Source: Desulfofustis sp. (GTDB taxonomy: Bacteria > Desulfobacterota > Desulfobulbia > Desulfobulbales > Desulfocapsaceae). Taken from it: a stretch of 6,114 nt of DNA. Positions 1 to 6,114 of the stretch are shown piece after piece. The position numbers were made by a program, and so were the translations under genes. The first letter of the stretch is position 1. Each line of letters begins with the position of its first letter. The notes beneath the pieces were generated by a model that ran no database searches, had not been told where the DNA came from, and saw only the letters and a program-made list of their open reading frames with translations. Location of the stretch: the NCBI GenBank assembly GCA_030604345.1, contig JAUVWB010000109.1, positions 1 through 6,114 of the forward strand. Reading direction: 5' to 3'.

Positions 1-1
1 C

Positions 2-730
2 CTCACCGAGAATTGTCTGATTCAGGCCCTGCAGAATGACCGCGCCTTTCTCTGCATTTTGGGCGATGCCGTCCACTCGGAAAATGTTCAGGAAATGGAA
101 CGGATGGAGAGCTCGATCCTGATCATGGATCTGATCCTCTCCCTGAAACGGCGTTTTCCCGCCAACGTGTTCTATCTCCGTGGCAACCATGACGATTTCG
201 ACCCGGAACTGGCCAAAAACGGGATCGCCCAGGGTCTGCTGTTCAAGAAAGCACTGGAGCAGCAGCGCGGCAGCGCCTATGTGGAAGCCATGCAGACCTT
301 CTATCATCGGCTCCCCTACATGATCGTCAGCCCCTCTTTTATTGGCATCCATGCCGGGCCGCCGCGGGCGGGGACCAACCGCGAGCAGCTCGTCCAGCTG
401 CGCCTGAACCGCCAGCTTACCGAAGAATTAACCAAAAACCGGCTCAAACGCCCCTACTACCTCAGCGGATACGGCAAAGCCGACGTCAAGGCGTTGCGCC
501 AGGCCTTCAACCTGCCGAAATCGACTCCGGTGATCGTCGGGCATACGCCGCTCGACCCGTTCGGCTCGGTGTGGCAGAATGTCGGCGCCATTAAGAATCA
601 TCACATCGTCTCCAGTTCGCATCAGAACGGCCCCGCCTGTTTCGCGCGAATCAACGGCTCCATGGTGCCGTTGACCTATGCCGCCGAACCGCTCACCAAG
701 CTGATCAACAAGCTCAAGCACCGCGCCTGA
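2..730 (+). CDS. Calcineurin-like metallophosphoesterase, 5'-truncated by window edge
   Basis: A two-metal phosphoesterase of the calcineurin-like superfamily, most like the PPP Ser/Thr phosphatase branch; the substrate is unknown. The frame is open from base 2, and 242 residues are visible. A TTG at 59 is an unlikely start: the codons before it (…FLCIL) look like the beta strand that leads into the metal motif GDAVH (residues 21-25 of the visible part). Further motifs follow in family order: LRGNHDD (GNHD at 61-64), GIHAG with His117, and GHTP with His181. The first Asp-X-His motif must lie upstream of the window. No membrane segment is visible. GDAVH replaces the usual GDxVDRG of PPP enzymes, so protein phosphatase activity should not be assumed; a nucleotide or other small-molecule phosphatase is equally possible. 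The stop is TGA at 728-730. Fold assignment is firm, function is not. Confidence 0.88.
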   Translation, partial: LTENCLIQALQNDRAFLCILGDAVHSENVQEMERMESSILIMDLILSLKRRFPANVFYLRGNHDDFDPELAKNGIAQGLLFKKALEQQRGSAYVEAMQTFYHRLPYMIVSPSFIGIHAGPPRAGTNREQLVQLRLNRQLTEELTKNRLKRPYYLSGYGKADVKALRQAFNLPKSTPVIVGHTPLDPFGSVWQNVGAIKNHHIVSSSHQNGPACFARINGSMVPLTYAAEPLTKLINKLKHRA

Positions 731-935
731 TGCCACCCCTCGAACCGGCCTCTGGGGTCCTCGCAGCGCCAGACTCGTGACGAAATGAGGACGGATAGTC
801 ACATTGTTCTTGAATTATACCCTCATCATCTGCTAATCAATCGGTAACCTTTCTCCGACACCGGCACGACGCCGCATATCGCGTTGCGCGTTCAACGGGC
901 AATTCGCCCCGACTTCGATTTCAAGACAGCTGATC
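731..935. other. Intergenic region and probable leader of the DUF47-pit unit
   Basis: No plausible gene lies in this gap of about 200 bases. Just after the phosphoesterase stop, ACCCC (735-739) and GGGGT (754-758) could pair, but there is no T-run, so this is at best a poor terminator. A weak promoter candidate is TTGAAT (810-815), 16 bases, then GCTAAT (832-837). Downstream are two small hairpins: CGTTG/CAACG (882-886/893-897) and GGGC/GCCC (897-900/906-909), which share one base. I looked for the tandem CTGTCAT-type repeats of a Pho box and saw none. Confidence 0.5.
810..837 (+). promoter_or_regulatory. Weak sigma70-like promoter candidate for DUF47-pit
   Basis: TTGAAT at 810-815 (four of six to TTGACA) and GCTAAT at 832-837 (four of six to TATAAT) are separated by 16 bases, in the most AT-rich part of an otherwise GC-rich gap. 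A start near 844 would give a leader of about 90 bases. The match is modest and could be chance. Confidence 0.25.
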
Positions 936-1622
936 ATGGACATCAAATCGACCACCCCGTTCGCCGGATTGTTCCGGACCTCACCGTTCAAGCCGGTGCA
1001 ACAGCATATGCGGCTGGTTTTCTCCTGCATCTGCTACATCCCGCCCCTGCTCGATGCGCTGTATCGCAAAGATTACGAGCAGGTAAAAGAGTTCGCCGAC
1101 GAGATCATCAAGCTCGAATCGGAGGCCGACGAAATCAAGCAAGCCTTTCGTCTGACCATGCCGAACACCCTGCTTCTCCCGGTCGACCGCAAGGACCTGC
1201 TCAACCTGATCAGCGATCAGGACAGTATCGCCGATCTGGCCGAAGAGATAGCCAAGGTCCTGCTCTACCGGGATATGGAGGTGCCCGATCCGATCAAAGG
1301 TGTGCTCGACGAGTTGCTGGAAGGCACCATGGAGATCAGCGTGGCCGCCAAGGACCTCATCGAGCAGCTGGACGAACTGCTGCAAGTGGGGTTCCGGGGA
1401 CGCGAACAGGAGAAGGTGTCGCAGATGATCAGCGGCGTCCGGCGCAGCGAACACAATATCGACACCATCATTCACCGCACCAAGCGCACCCTGTTCGAAC
1501 ACGAGCAACGCCTCGACCCGATTTCGGTGATTTTCTGGTACCAACTGATCGACCTGCTCGGCGGCATCTCCGATCAATCGGAAAACGTGGCCGATCGTCT
1601 GCTGCTCTTTCTCTCCAAATAA
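936..1622 (+). CDS. DUF47 / PhoU-like protein (TIGR00153 type), Pit accessory
   Basis: A 228-residue, mostly helical cytoplasmic protein of the DUF47 family, distantly related to PhoU. Members are commonly encoded directly before a Pit phosphate transporter and are thought to regulate it; the mechanism is poorly known. The N-terminus PFAGLFRTSPFKPVQQHM is typical of the family and supports the ATG at 936, although only a weak purine stretch (AAGACAG) precedes it. Acidic PhoU-like, possibly metal-binding, patches are visible: ESEAD (61-65), DRKDLL (84-89), SDQDSIAD (93-100) and SDQSENVADR (212-221). The last two resemble each other, which fits the internal symmetry of PhoU-like helical bundles. 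Length is normal for the family. The pit gene follows after 15 bases, so co-transcription is very likely. No signal peptide or membrane segment is seen. Confidence 0.9.
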   Translation: MDIKSTTPFAGLFRTSPFKPVQQHMRLVFSCICYIPPLLDALYRKDYEQVKEFADEIIKLESEADEIKQAFRLTMPNTLLLPVDRKDLLNLISDQDSIADLAEEIAKVLLYRDMEVPDPIKGVLDELLEGTMEISVAAKDLIEQLDELLQVGFRGREQEKVSQMISGVRRSEHNIDTIIHRTKRTLFEHEQRLDPISVIFWYQLIDLLGGISDQSENVADRLLLFLSK

Positions 1623-1637
1623 CGAGACTCGACCATC

Positions 1638-2903
1638 ATGGACATTATTGCTTCCTACGGCACCATCCTGGTGATCCTGGCCGTCATTTTTGGCCTCTAC
1701 ATGACCTGGGGGATCGGTGCCAACGACCTGGCCAACGCCATGGGGACCTCAGTCGGCGCCGGCGCGGTGACCTTGCGCCAAGCCATCTGTATTGCCATCA
1801 TCTTCGAATTTTCCGGAGCGGTGCTGGCCGGCGGCCATGTCACCGGAACCATCCGCAGCGGCATCATCGATCCTTCATCGATCACTGACTCTCCGGAAAT
1901 CCTTATTTACGGTATGCTCGCCTCGCTTCTGGCGGCAGCATTCTGGCTGATGGTCGCCTCCTGGAAGGGTTGGCCGGTATCCACCACCCACTCCATCGTC
2001 GGGGCCCTGGTCGGTTTCGCCATCGTCGGCATCGGCCCCGAGGCGGTAAAATGGGGCAAGATCGGCAGTGTCGTCGCCAGCTGGCTGGTGAGCCCGGCGG
2101 TAGGCGGTACCATCAGTTTCCTGCTGGTAATGAGCACGCGAAAACTCATTTTCGACACCGACAACCCGTTGCGCAACGCCAAGCGTTATGCCCCCTGGTA
2201 TATTTTTCTGGTCGGCTTTATCATCTCCCTGGTCACCCTTTTCAAGGGACTGACCCACCTCAATATCACCCTGAGCGTCCCGCAGAGCTTCCTGATGGCA
2301 ACCGTCATCGGCCTGCTCACCGCCCTGGTCGGCTGGTTTTTTATCAGGAAAATCAAGGAGGACAAGGCCGCCGACCGCGACTTTCATTTTGCCAGCGTGG
2401 AAAAGGTCTTTGCCCCGATGATGCTGTTTACCGCCTGCGCCATGGCCTTCGCCCACGGCTCGAACGACGTGGCCAACGGTATCGGACCGCTGGCAGCAGT
2501 GGTCAGCATCGTCAGTTCCGGCGGCGAGGTCTCGCAAAACTCGCCGTTGCCCCTGTGGATCCTGCTACTCGGCGGCGGCGGCATCGTCCTCGGGCTGATC
2601 ACGCTCGGCTATCGCGTGATGCTGACCGTCGGACGCAAAATTACCGAGTTGACGCCTTCTCGCGGTTTCTGCGCCGAATTGGCGGCGGCGACCACCGTGG
2701 TCATCGCCAGTCGGACCGGTCTGCCGGTATCCACCACCCACATTCTGGTCGGCGCCGTACTCGGGGTCGGTCTGGCGCGCGGCATCGGCGCCTTGGACCT
2801 GCGGGTGGTGCTGAATATCATCGTCAGCTGGCTGGTTACCCTGCCGGCCGGTGCCATCATGGCGATGTTCTTCTATTTCACCCTCAAGGGTATCTTCAGC
2901 TGA
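1638..2903 (+). CDS. pit: PiT-family inorganic phosphate transporter
   Basis: A 421-residue polytopic inner-membrane carrier that imports inorganic phosphate with a cation (H+ or Na+). The two inverted half-repeats of the family are clear. GAND (27-30) in GANDLANAMGTSVG pairs with GSND (274-277) in HGSNDVANGIGP, and PVSTTH occurs at 113-118 and again at 363-368. These segments line the phosphate and cation sites. Other family blocks are TLRQA (45-49), FEFSGAVLAGGHVTGTI (56-72) and the ELTPSRGFCAEL stretch (337-348). About ten to twelve hydrophobic segments can be made out, with a short charged cytoplasmic loop (about 236-256, KIKEDKAADRD) between the halves. The motif style is nearer to PiT proteins paired with DUF47, and to eukaryotic PiT, than to E. 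coli PitA. It forms an operon with the gene 15 bases upstream. The start ATG has no strong ribosome site. The gene is complete and looks functional. Confidence 0.95.
   Translation: MDIIASYGTILVILAVIFGLYMTWGIGANDLANAMGTSVGAGAVTLRQAICIAIIFEFSGAVLAGGHVTGTIRSGIIDPSSITDSPEILIYGMLASLLAAAFWLMVASWKGWPVSTTHSIVGALVGFAIVGIGPEAVKWGKIGSVVASWLVSPAVGGTISFLLVMSTRKLIFDTDNPLRNAKRYAPWYIFLVGFIISLVTLFKGLTHLNITLSVPQSFLMATVIGLLTALVGWFFIRKIKEDKAADRDFHFASVEKVFAPMMLFTACAMAFAHGSNDVANGIGPLAAVVSIVSSGGEVSQNSPLPLWILLLGGGGIVLGLITLGYRVMLTVGRKITELTPSRGFCAELAAATTVVIASRTGLPVSTTHILVGAVLGVGLARGIGALDLRVVLNIIVSWLVTLPAGAIMAMFFYFTLKGIFS
1973..1991 (+). repeat. Exact 19-base direct repeat in pit, copy 1
   Basis: GCCGGTATCCACCACCCAC, identical to the copy at 2723-2741. 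It encodes the PVSTTH motif of the first half-repeat of the Pit protein, using the same six codons as the second copy. The repeat reflects the internal duplication of the family and is not a mobile sequence. Confidence 0.9.
2723..2741 (+). repeat. Exact 19-base direct repeat in pit, copy 2
   Basis: Second copy, in the same frame, encoding PVSTTH of the C-terminal half of Pit. Bases beyond both ends differ from copy 1, so the identity is confined to the motif. Confidence 0.9.
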
Positions 2904-2948
2904 TCGAGGACCGCCGTTTCCCTGAAACAGCAGCTCCCGATCAGGCTG
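2897..2948. terminator. Nested inverted repeat between converging genes, weak terminator candidate
   Basis: CAGCTGATCG (2897-2906) can pair with CGATCAGGCTG (2938-2948), giving ten pairs with one bulged G. Inside the loop, GTTTC (2916-2920) and GAAAC (2924-2928) form a second small stem with a three-base loop. The structure overlaps the pit stop codon and fills most of the space before the end of the PBP gene. Being nearly symmetrical it could act on both strands. No T-run follows on either side, so it is not a standard intrinsic terminator. Confidence 0.3.
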
Positions 2949-2960
2949 CACCGGCATTCT

Positions 2961-4820
2961 TCAGCGTCTGTCCAGGGCTCGGCGCATGAAGTCGAGCCAG
3001 ACCGGTGCTGCCGTACGGCCGCCATTCTCGTCACCGCCCAGACTGCGGTTGCGATCGAAGCCGAACCAGACACCGGCGACAAGCTGTTCGTGAAAACCGA
3101 TGAACCAGGCATCGCGAGTGGCATCCGAGGTACCGGTCTTACCACCTGACATACCTGGCAGGCCGGCCGCCGCGGAGCCGGTCCCCTCTTCGATGACCCG
3201 TCTCAACAATTCTTTGATCTGCGCCGCAGTGGCGGCGGAGATCGCCTGCCGCCGCTCCGGCTGGGCCCGGTAGAGCTGCTGTCCGTCCGCGGTGTCAATC
3301 CGTTCGATGAGCCGCGGCTGGATAGAGGTCCCGTCGCAGAGAAACACCAGATAGGCCGCCGTCATTTCCAGCGGTGAGACGTCGACGGCCCCGAGGGCCA
3401 AGGACAGATCGGGCGGCAACTCGGCGCTGATACCGGCCTGTTGGGCCAGCCTTTGCACCGGCTTCACCCCGATCTGCTGCAGCACCTTGATGGCAGGGAT
3501 GTTATAGGAATGGATCAGGGCGTCGGCAAGGGTAACCGAGCCGTGGAAACGGCCGGAAAAATTACGTGGCCGCCACGGCCGGCCGTCGGCCCCGGTGATC
3601 GAGATGGCCTCGTCGACCACCCGGCTCTGGGGGCTCAGGCGACGCTCCAAGGCCGCCGCATAGACCAGCGGCTTGAATACCGAACCGGCCGGCCGTTTCG
3701 CCTGCACGCTGCGATTAAACGGGGTACGCGCGAAATCGCTGCCGCCGACCAACGCCCGCACCCTCCCCGAGCAGGCCTCGACACAGACCAGGGCTCCCTC
3801 CGGAGTGCCGTCCCGACCGACCGGACCGGCCGTACGGGCAGCCAACCGCAGCGTCCCGTCGGTTATCGCTTTCTGGCCGGCCAGTTGCAACCCCCGATCG
3901 AGATTGGTATAAATCCTGACCCCGGCCCGGTCAAGCGAAACTCCGAGCATGTTCTGCGCCCGCCGCCGCACCTCGGCCAGGTAGTATCCGTTCTCCCCGA
4001 CCGCACCATGCTCCTGCAACGTCGCCGGCTGCCGGTGGGCCTGTCGGGCCTCGTCGGCACTGATCAAGCCGTCGTCCACCATCCGGTTCAGCACGTAGCG
4101 CTGCCGCTCCTGGGCCGCCGGCCAATGATCTCTCGGCGAATAGCGGCTGGGTGCCTGAGGCAGCCCGGCCAGCAACGCCATCTCGGCAAGATCCAGGGTG
4201 GCCGCCGACTTGCCGAAATAGGTCTGGGCCGCCGCCTCGACACCGTAAGCGCCGGAGCCGAGATAGATGTGGTTGAGATAGATATAGAGGATCTCGTCCT
4301 TGCTCAACAAGGTATCGATCCGCCAGGCGAGAATCGCCTCCTTGAACTTGCGCAGGTAGGTCTTTTCCGACGAGAGCAGCAACCCTTTGGCCACCTGCTG
4401 GGTAATGGTCGAGCCGCCTTGGCTCTTGCGGCCGGTCCGGATATTGTTGATCAAGGCCCGCAGCACCGAGAGAAAATCGAGGCCCGGATGCTCGTAAAAA
4501 CGCGAATCCTCGGCGGCGACGAAGGCCTTGGGCAACAACGGCGCCATCCGGTCAAGGCCGATGACCGTCCTGTTTTCCACGAAGATGCGGTCAACCTCGA
4601 CCCCCTGCCGATCGTAGACCACCGTCGCCTGTAGGGGGTTGTAATGGGAGACGTTCCGAATACCGGGGATATCCAGATGATGAAAGCCGGCCAGCACGGC
4701 GGCCAGAAACAGGCTGAGCACGAACGCCACGGAAAAGAGCAGGGTCATGATCTGCTTTTCTCCCCACGGCTTGTTCCGCCGCCGGTGCGTCGGTGCACTT
4801 TTCTTTGTCGAAACCGCCAT
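2961..4820 (-). CDS. Class A penicillin-binding protein (bifunctional peptidoglycan transglycosylase/transpeptidase, PBP1A-like)
   Basis: A 619-residue bifunctional cell-wall synthase that polymerises lipid II glycan strands and cross-links stem peptides. A short basic cytoplasmic tail (KK, RRRNK) is followed by one membrane anchor at about 25-46. The GT51 glycosyltransferase domain (about 60-230) carries the catalytic Glu104 in EDSRFYEHPG (104-113), GGSTITQQVAK (135-145), the second Glu161 in RKFKEAILAW, and the block around YLNHIYLG (181-188). The transpeptidase domain (about 340-600) has the nucleophile Ser380 in SVFK (380-383), SYN (438-440) and KTGT (561-564). All catalytic motifs are intact. 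The protein is shorter than typical Gram-negative PBP1A (about 800-850 residues): the spacing between domains leaves no room for a large inserted OB-like domain, and it ends soon after the KTG region. The gene stands alone, converging on pit and diverging from mutL. The ATG at 4820 has only a weak GAGCGGA upstream. Confidence 0.95.
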   Translation of the reverse strand: MAVSTKKSAPTHRRRNKPWGEKQIMTLLFSVAFVLSLFLAAVLAGFHHLDIPGIRNVSHYNPLQATVVYDRQGVEVDRIFVENRTVIGLDRMAPLLPKAFVAAEDSRFYEHPGLDFLSVLRALINNIRTGRKSQGGSTITQQVAKGLLLSSEKTYLRKFKEAILAWRIDTLLSKDEILYIYLNHIYLGSGAYGVEAAAQTYFGKSAATLDLAEMALLAGLPQAPSRYSPRDHWPAAQERQRYVLNRMVDDGLISADEARQAHRQPATLQEHGAVGENGYYLAEVRRRAQNMLGVSLDRAGVRIYTNLDRGLQLAGQKAITDGTLRLAARTAGPVGRDGTPEGALVCVEACSGRVRALVGGSDFARTPFNRSVQAKRPAGSVFKPLVYAAALERRLSPQSRVVDEAISITGADGRPWRPRNFSGRFHGSVTLADALIHSYNIPAIKVLQQIGVKPVQRLAQQAGISAELPPDLSLALGAVDVSPLEMTAAYLVFLCDGTSIQPRLIERIDTADGQQLYRAQPERRQAISAATAAQIKELLRRVIEEGTGSAAAGLPGMSGGKTGTSDATRDAWFIGFHEQLVAGVWFGFDRNRSLGGDENGGRTAAPVWLDFMRRALDRR

Positions 4821-4836
4821 GGCCGTCCGCTCGATA

Positions 4837-4865
4837 TTGAATAATAACCGCTTACCACCTATAGT
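4837..4865 (+). promoter_or_regulatory. Sigma70-type promoter candidate for mutL
   Basis: TTGAAT (4837-4842), a 17-base spacer, and TATAGT (4860-4865, five of six to TATAAT). Transcription would start near 4872, leaving a leader of about 50 bases before the mutL ATG. The spacing is ideal and the site lies in the AT-rich part of the divergent gap. The leader contains a small possible hairpin, CCCG/CGGG (4885-4888/4892-4895). Confidence 0.5.
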
Positions 4866-4868
4866 AAA
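4841..4868 (-). promoter_or_regulatory. Promoter candidate for the PBP gene, overlapping the mutL promoter
   Basis: Read on the - strand: TTTACT (complement of 4863-4868), a 16-base spacer, and TATTAT (complement of 4841-4846, five of six to TATAAT). Transcription would start near 4834, with a leader of only about 14 bases. A weaker alternative further upstream is TTGCTC, 17 bases, TACAGT, between about 4904 and 4876. Confidence 0.3.
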
Positions 4869-4924
4869 ACTTCCCTACTGTAGCCCCGAAGCGGGTAACG
4901 AGCAACCGGTATCGAATTGCTGAC

Positions 4925-6114
4925 ATGTCTAAGATCCGTATTCTTCCCGAACACCTTGCCAACCAGATCGCCGCCGGTGAGGTGATCGAACGACCGGCCT
5001 CGGCGGTCAAGGAACTGCTGGAAAATAGCCTCGATGCCGGGGCCGACCGGATCGAGGTCGACGTGGAAGGGGGCGGTACCCGGCTGATCAGAGTCAGCGA
5101 CAACGGCGAGGGCATGGACGAAGACGACGTCCTGCTCTGCCTCGAGCGGCACGGCACCTCCAAGCTATCCGAAGCAAGTCAGCTCTCAGCCATCACCACG
5201 CTCGGTTTTCGCGGCGAGGCCATCCCTTCGATCGCCGCCGTCTCGCGGTTGACCATCACCTCTCGGCCACGCGGCAGTGACCTGGGCACCACCGTCGCCT
5301 GTGTCTTCGGCACCATCAAGACCGTCCGTGAGTGCGGGGCGCCGGTGGGCACCAGCATCGAGGTCGCCGACCTGTTCGGCAACACGCCGGCACGACGCAA
5401 ATTTCTCCGCACCGCACGGACCGAACTGGCCCACATCGACGACATGATCCGCAGCTGTGCCCTGGCCCGGCCGGATATCGCCCTGATCTTGCGCGTTGAC
5501 GGACGGGAGACGCTTCGTCTGGGGAATGACGCCAACCGGGAGCAGCGTCTGGCCCAGTTGCTGAACTATCACGACGGCTTCATCACCGTGGAAACGATTC
5601 GCCCTGCGCCCGACAACATCTCGGTGCAGGGGTTGCTGTTGCCGCCGGAGATTGCCGCCCCGGTGGCCGGACGCCTGCGGTTGCTGGTCAATGGCCGCGT
5701 CATCCGGGACCGGCTGTTGACCCATGCGGTCGGCGAGGGACTCCGCTCCTTCCTGCTCAAGGGGCGTTTTCCGTCCGGCCTGATCGCCGTCGACCTGCCG
5801 CCGGAGACGGTCGACGTTAACGTCCATCCGGCCAAGAGCGAGGTACGGTTCCGCGACAGCCGAACCATTCACCACTTGGTCAGCGAATCGATCCGGCAGA
5901 GCATGCTCGCCCACCAGCAGCGGCTCCGCCAGGCGGTATTTCACACCGAACGGGAAGAACGCGCCCCCGCCGGAGACCACCCGGCGCCGCTGCCGCTGCG
6001 CGGTGAGCCGATGTCGACGATACCCGGCAGCGACGCCCTTGCAACCGCCCCGCCCGCCCCGCCCAGATCGGCGGCAGCGCTGCAGTCCCGGGAGCCGGAG
6101 CCGATCCTGCCGCG
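4925..6114 (+). CDS. mutL: DNA mismatch repair protein MutL, N-terminal part (3' end beyond window)
   Basis: The frame stays open from ATG 4925 to the window end, about 396 codons without a stop. MutL couples MutS mismatch recognition to strand incision. The N-terminal GHKL ATPase is fully visible: MSKIRILPEHLANQIAAGEV at the start, Glu30 and Asn34 in KELLENSLDAGA (the E. coli Glu29/Asn33 equivalents), DNGEGM with Asp59, HGTSK (76-80) and GFRGEA (94-99). The transducer domain shows NTPARRKFL (153-161), LLVNGRVIRDR (253-263) and VNVHPAKSEVRF (298-309), including the conserved Lys304. From about residue 345 the sequence becomes rich in Pro and Ala, as expected of the flexible linker before the dimerisation domain. 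That C-terminal domain, including any DQHA(x)2E(x)4E endonuclease motif, lies outside the window, so nicking activity cannot be judged. The conserved N-terminus fixes the start despite the lack of a clear ribosome site. Confidence 0.96.
   Translation, partial: MSKIRILPEHLANQIAAGEVIERPASAVKELLENSLDAGADRIEVDVEGGGTRLIRVSDNGEGMDEDDVLLCLERHGTSKLSEASQLSAITTLGFRGEAIPSIAAVSRLTITSRPRGSDLGTTVACVFGTIKTVRECGAPVGTSIEVADLFGNTPARRKFLRTARTELAHIDDMIRSCALARPDIALILRVDGRETLRLGNDANREQRLAQLLNYHDGFITVETIRPAPDNISVQGLLLPPEIAAPVAGRLRLLVNGRVIRDRLLTHAVGEGLRSFLLKGRFPSGLIAVDLPPETVDVNVHPAKSEVRFRDSRTIHHLVSESIRQSMLAHQQRLRQAVFHTEREERAPAGDHPAPLPLRGEPMSTIPGSDALATAPPAPPRSAAALQSREPEPILP

Noticed and set aside
59..61. TTG as the start of the phosphoesterase
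   Set aside because: The frame continues upstream to the window edge and encodes the beta strand before the GDAVH motif, so the real start is outside the window.
731..935. Pho box upstream of DUF47-pit
   Set aside because: No pair of CTGTCAT-like 7-mers with 11-base periodicity is visible; TAGTCACATTG is too poor a match.
884..1888. 334-codon + strand frame across DUF47 and the start of pit
   Set aside because: It overlaps two recognisable genes in another frame. The product is Arg/His-rich low-complexity sequence with no motif.
1875..2537. 220-codon - strand frame antisense to pit
   Set aside because: Asp/Gly/Gln-rich shadow typical of the complement of a membrane protein gene; no independent support.
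2569..2583. GGC triplet run in pit as a repeat element
   Set aside because: It simply encodes the glycine run GGGG (312-315) in a membrane segment.
1970..2989. 339-codon + strand frame within pit running into the PBP gene's 3' end
   Set aside because: Out-of-phase shadow of pit, with Arg-rich composition and no family features.
3441..4634. 397-codon open frame on the + strand, opposite the PBP gene
   Set aside because: It lies wholly antisense to a PBP gene with intact motifs. The translation is rich in Arg, Gly and Pro without any domain, as expected from GC-rich antisense.
5186..5980. 264-codon - strand frame opposite mutL
   Set aside because: The + strand carries the complete MutL ATPase motif set; the antisense product shows no domain.
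1..6114. Defence system, toxin-antitoxin, prophage or insertion sequence
   Set aside because: No such gene family, terminal repeat or target duplication was seen; all five genes are housekeeping or nutrient genes.

Overview
This is a dense, ordinary-looking stretch of bacterial chromosome with high GC by eye and little non-coding space. Five protein genes are visible, two of them cut by the window edges. The gene types and protein sequences suggest a Gram-negative proteobacterium, perhaps of the Desulfobulbus/Desulfuromonas kind (former deltaproteobacteria). That placement is inferred from general resemblance and is not demonstrated. I see no mobile element, CRISPR array, tRNA, rRNA or phage gene, and no convincing new biological system.

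Left part (1-2903, + strand): the 3' part of a calcineurin-like metallophosphoesterase gene, then a 204-base non-coding gap, then a two-gene unit. The unit is a DUF47/PhoU-like protein followed 15 bases later by a PiT-family inorganic phosphate transporter. This pairing is common in bacteria, where the DUF47 protein is thought to modulate the low-affinity Pit carrier. The phosphoesterase could be related functionally (phosphate release, then uptake), but the gap suggests separate transcription.

Right part (2904-6114): a compact class A penicillin-binding protein gene on the - strand converges on pit across 57 bases. It diverges from mutL on the + strand across 104 bases, and mutL runs off the window end. 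The divergent gap carries a good sigma70-type promoter candidate for mutL and a weaker opposing candidate for the PBP gene whose elements overlap it. The PBP polymerises and cross-links peptidoglycan at the inner membrane; MutL acts in mismatch repair. Nothing in the sequence links these two jobs beyond their shared promoter region.

No strong intrinsic terminator was found. The four visible start codons all lack a strong Shine-Dalgarno sequence, so starts were set mainly by family N-terminal patterns. Long open frames antisense to or out of phase with the five genes are shadows of GC-rich coding sequence and are not annotated.
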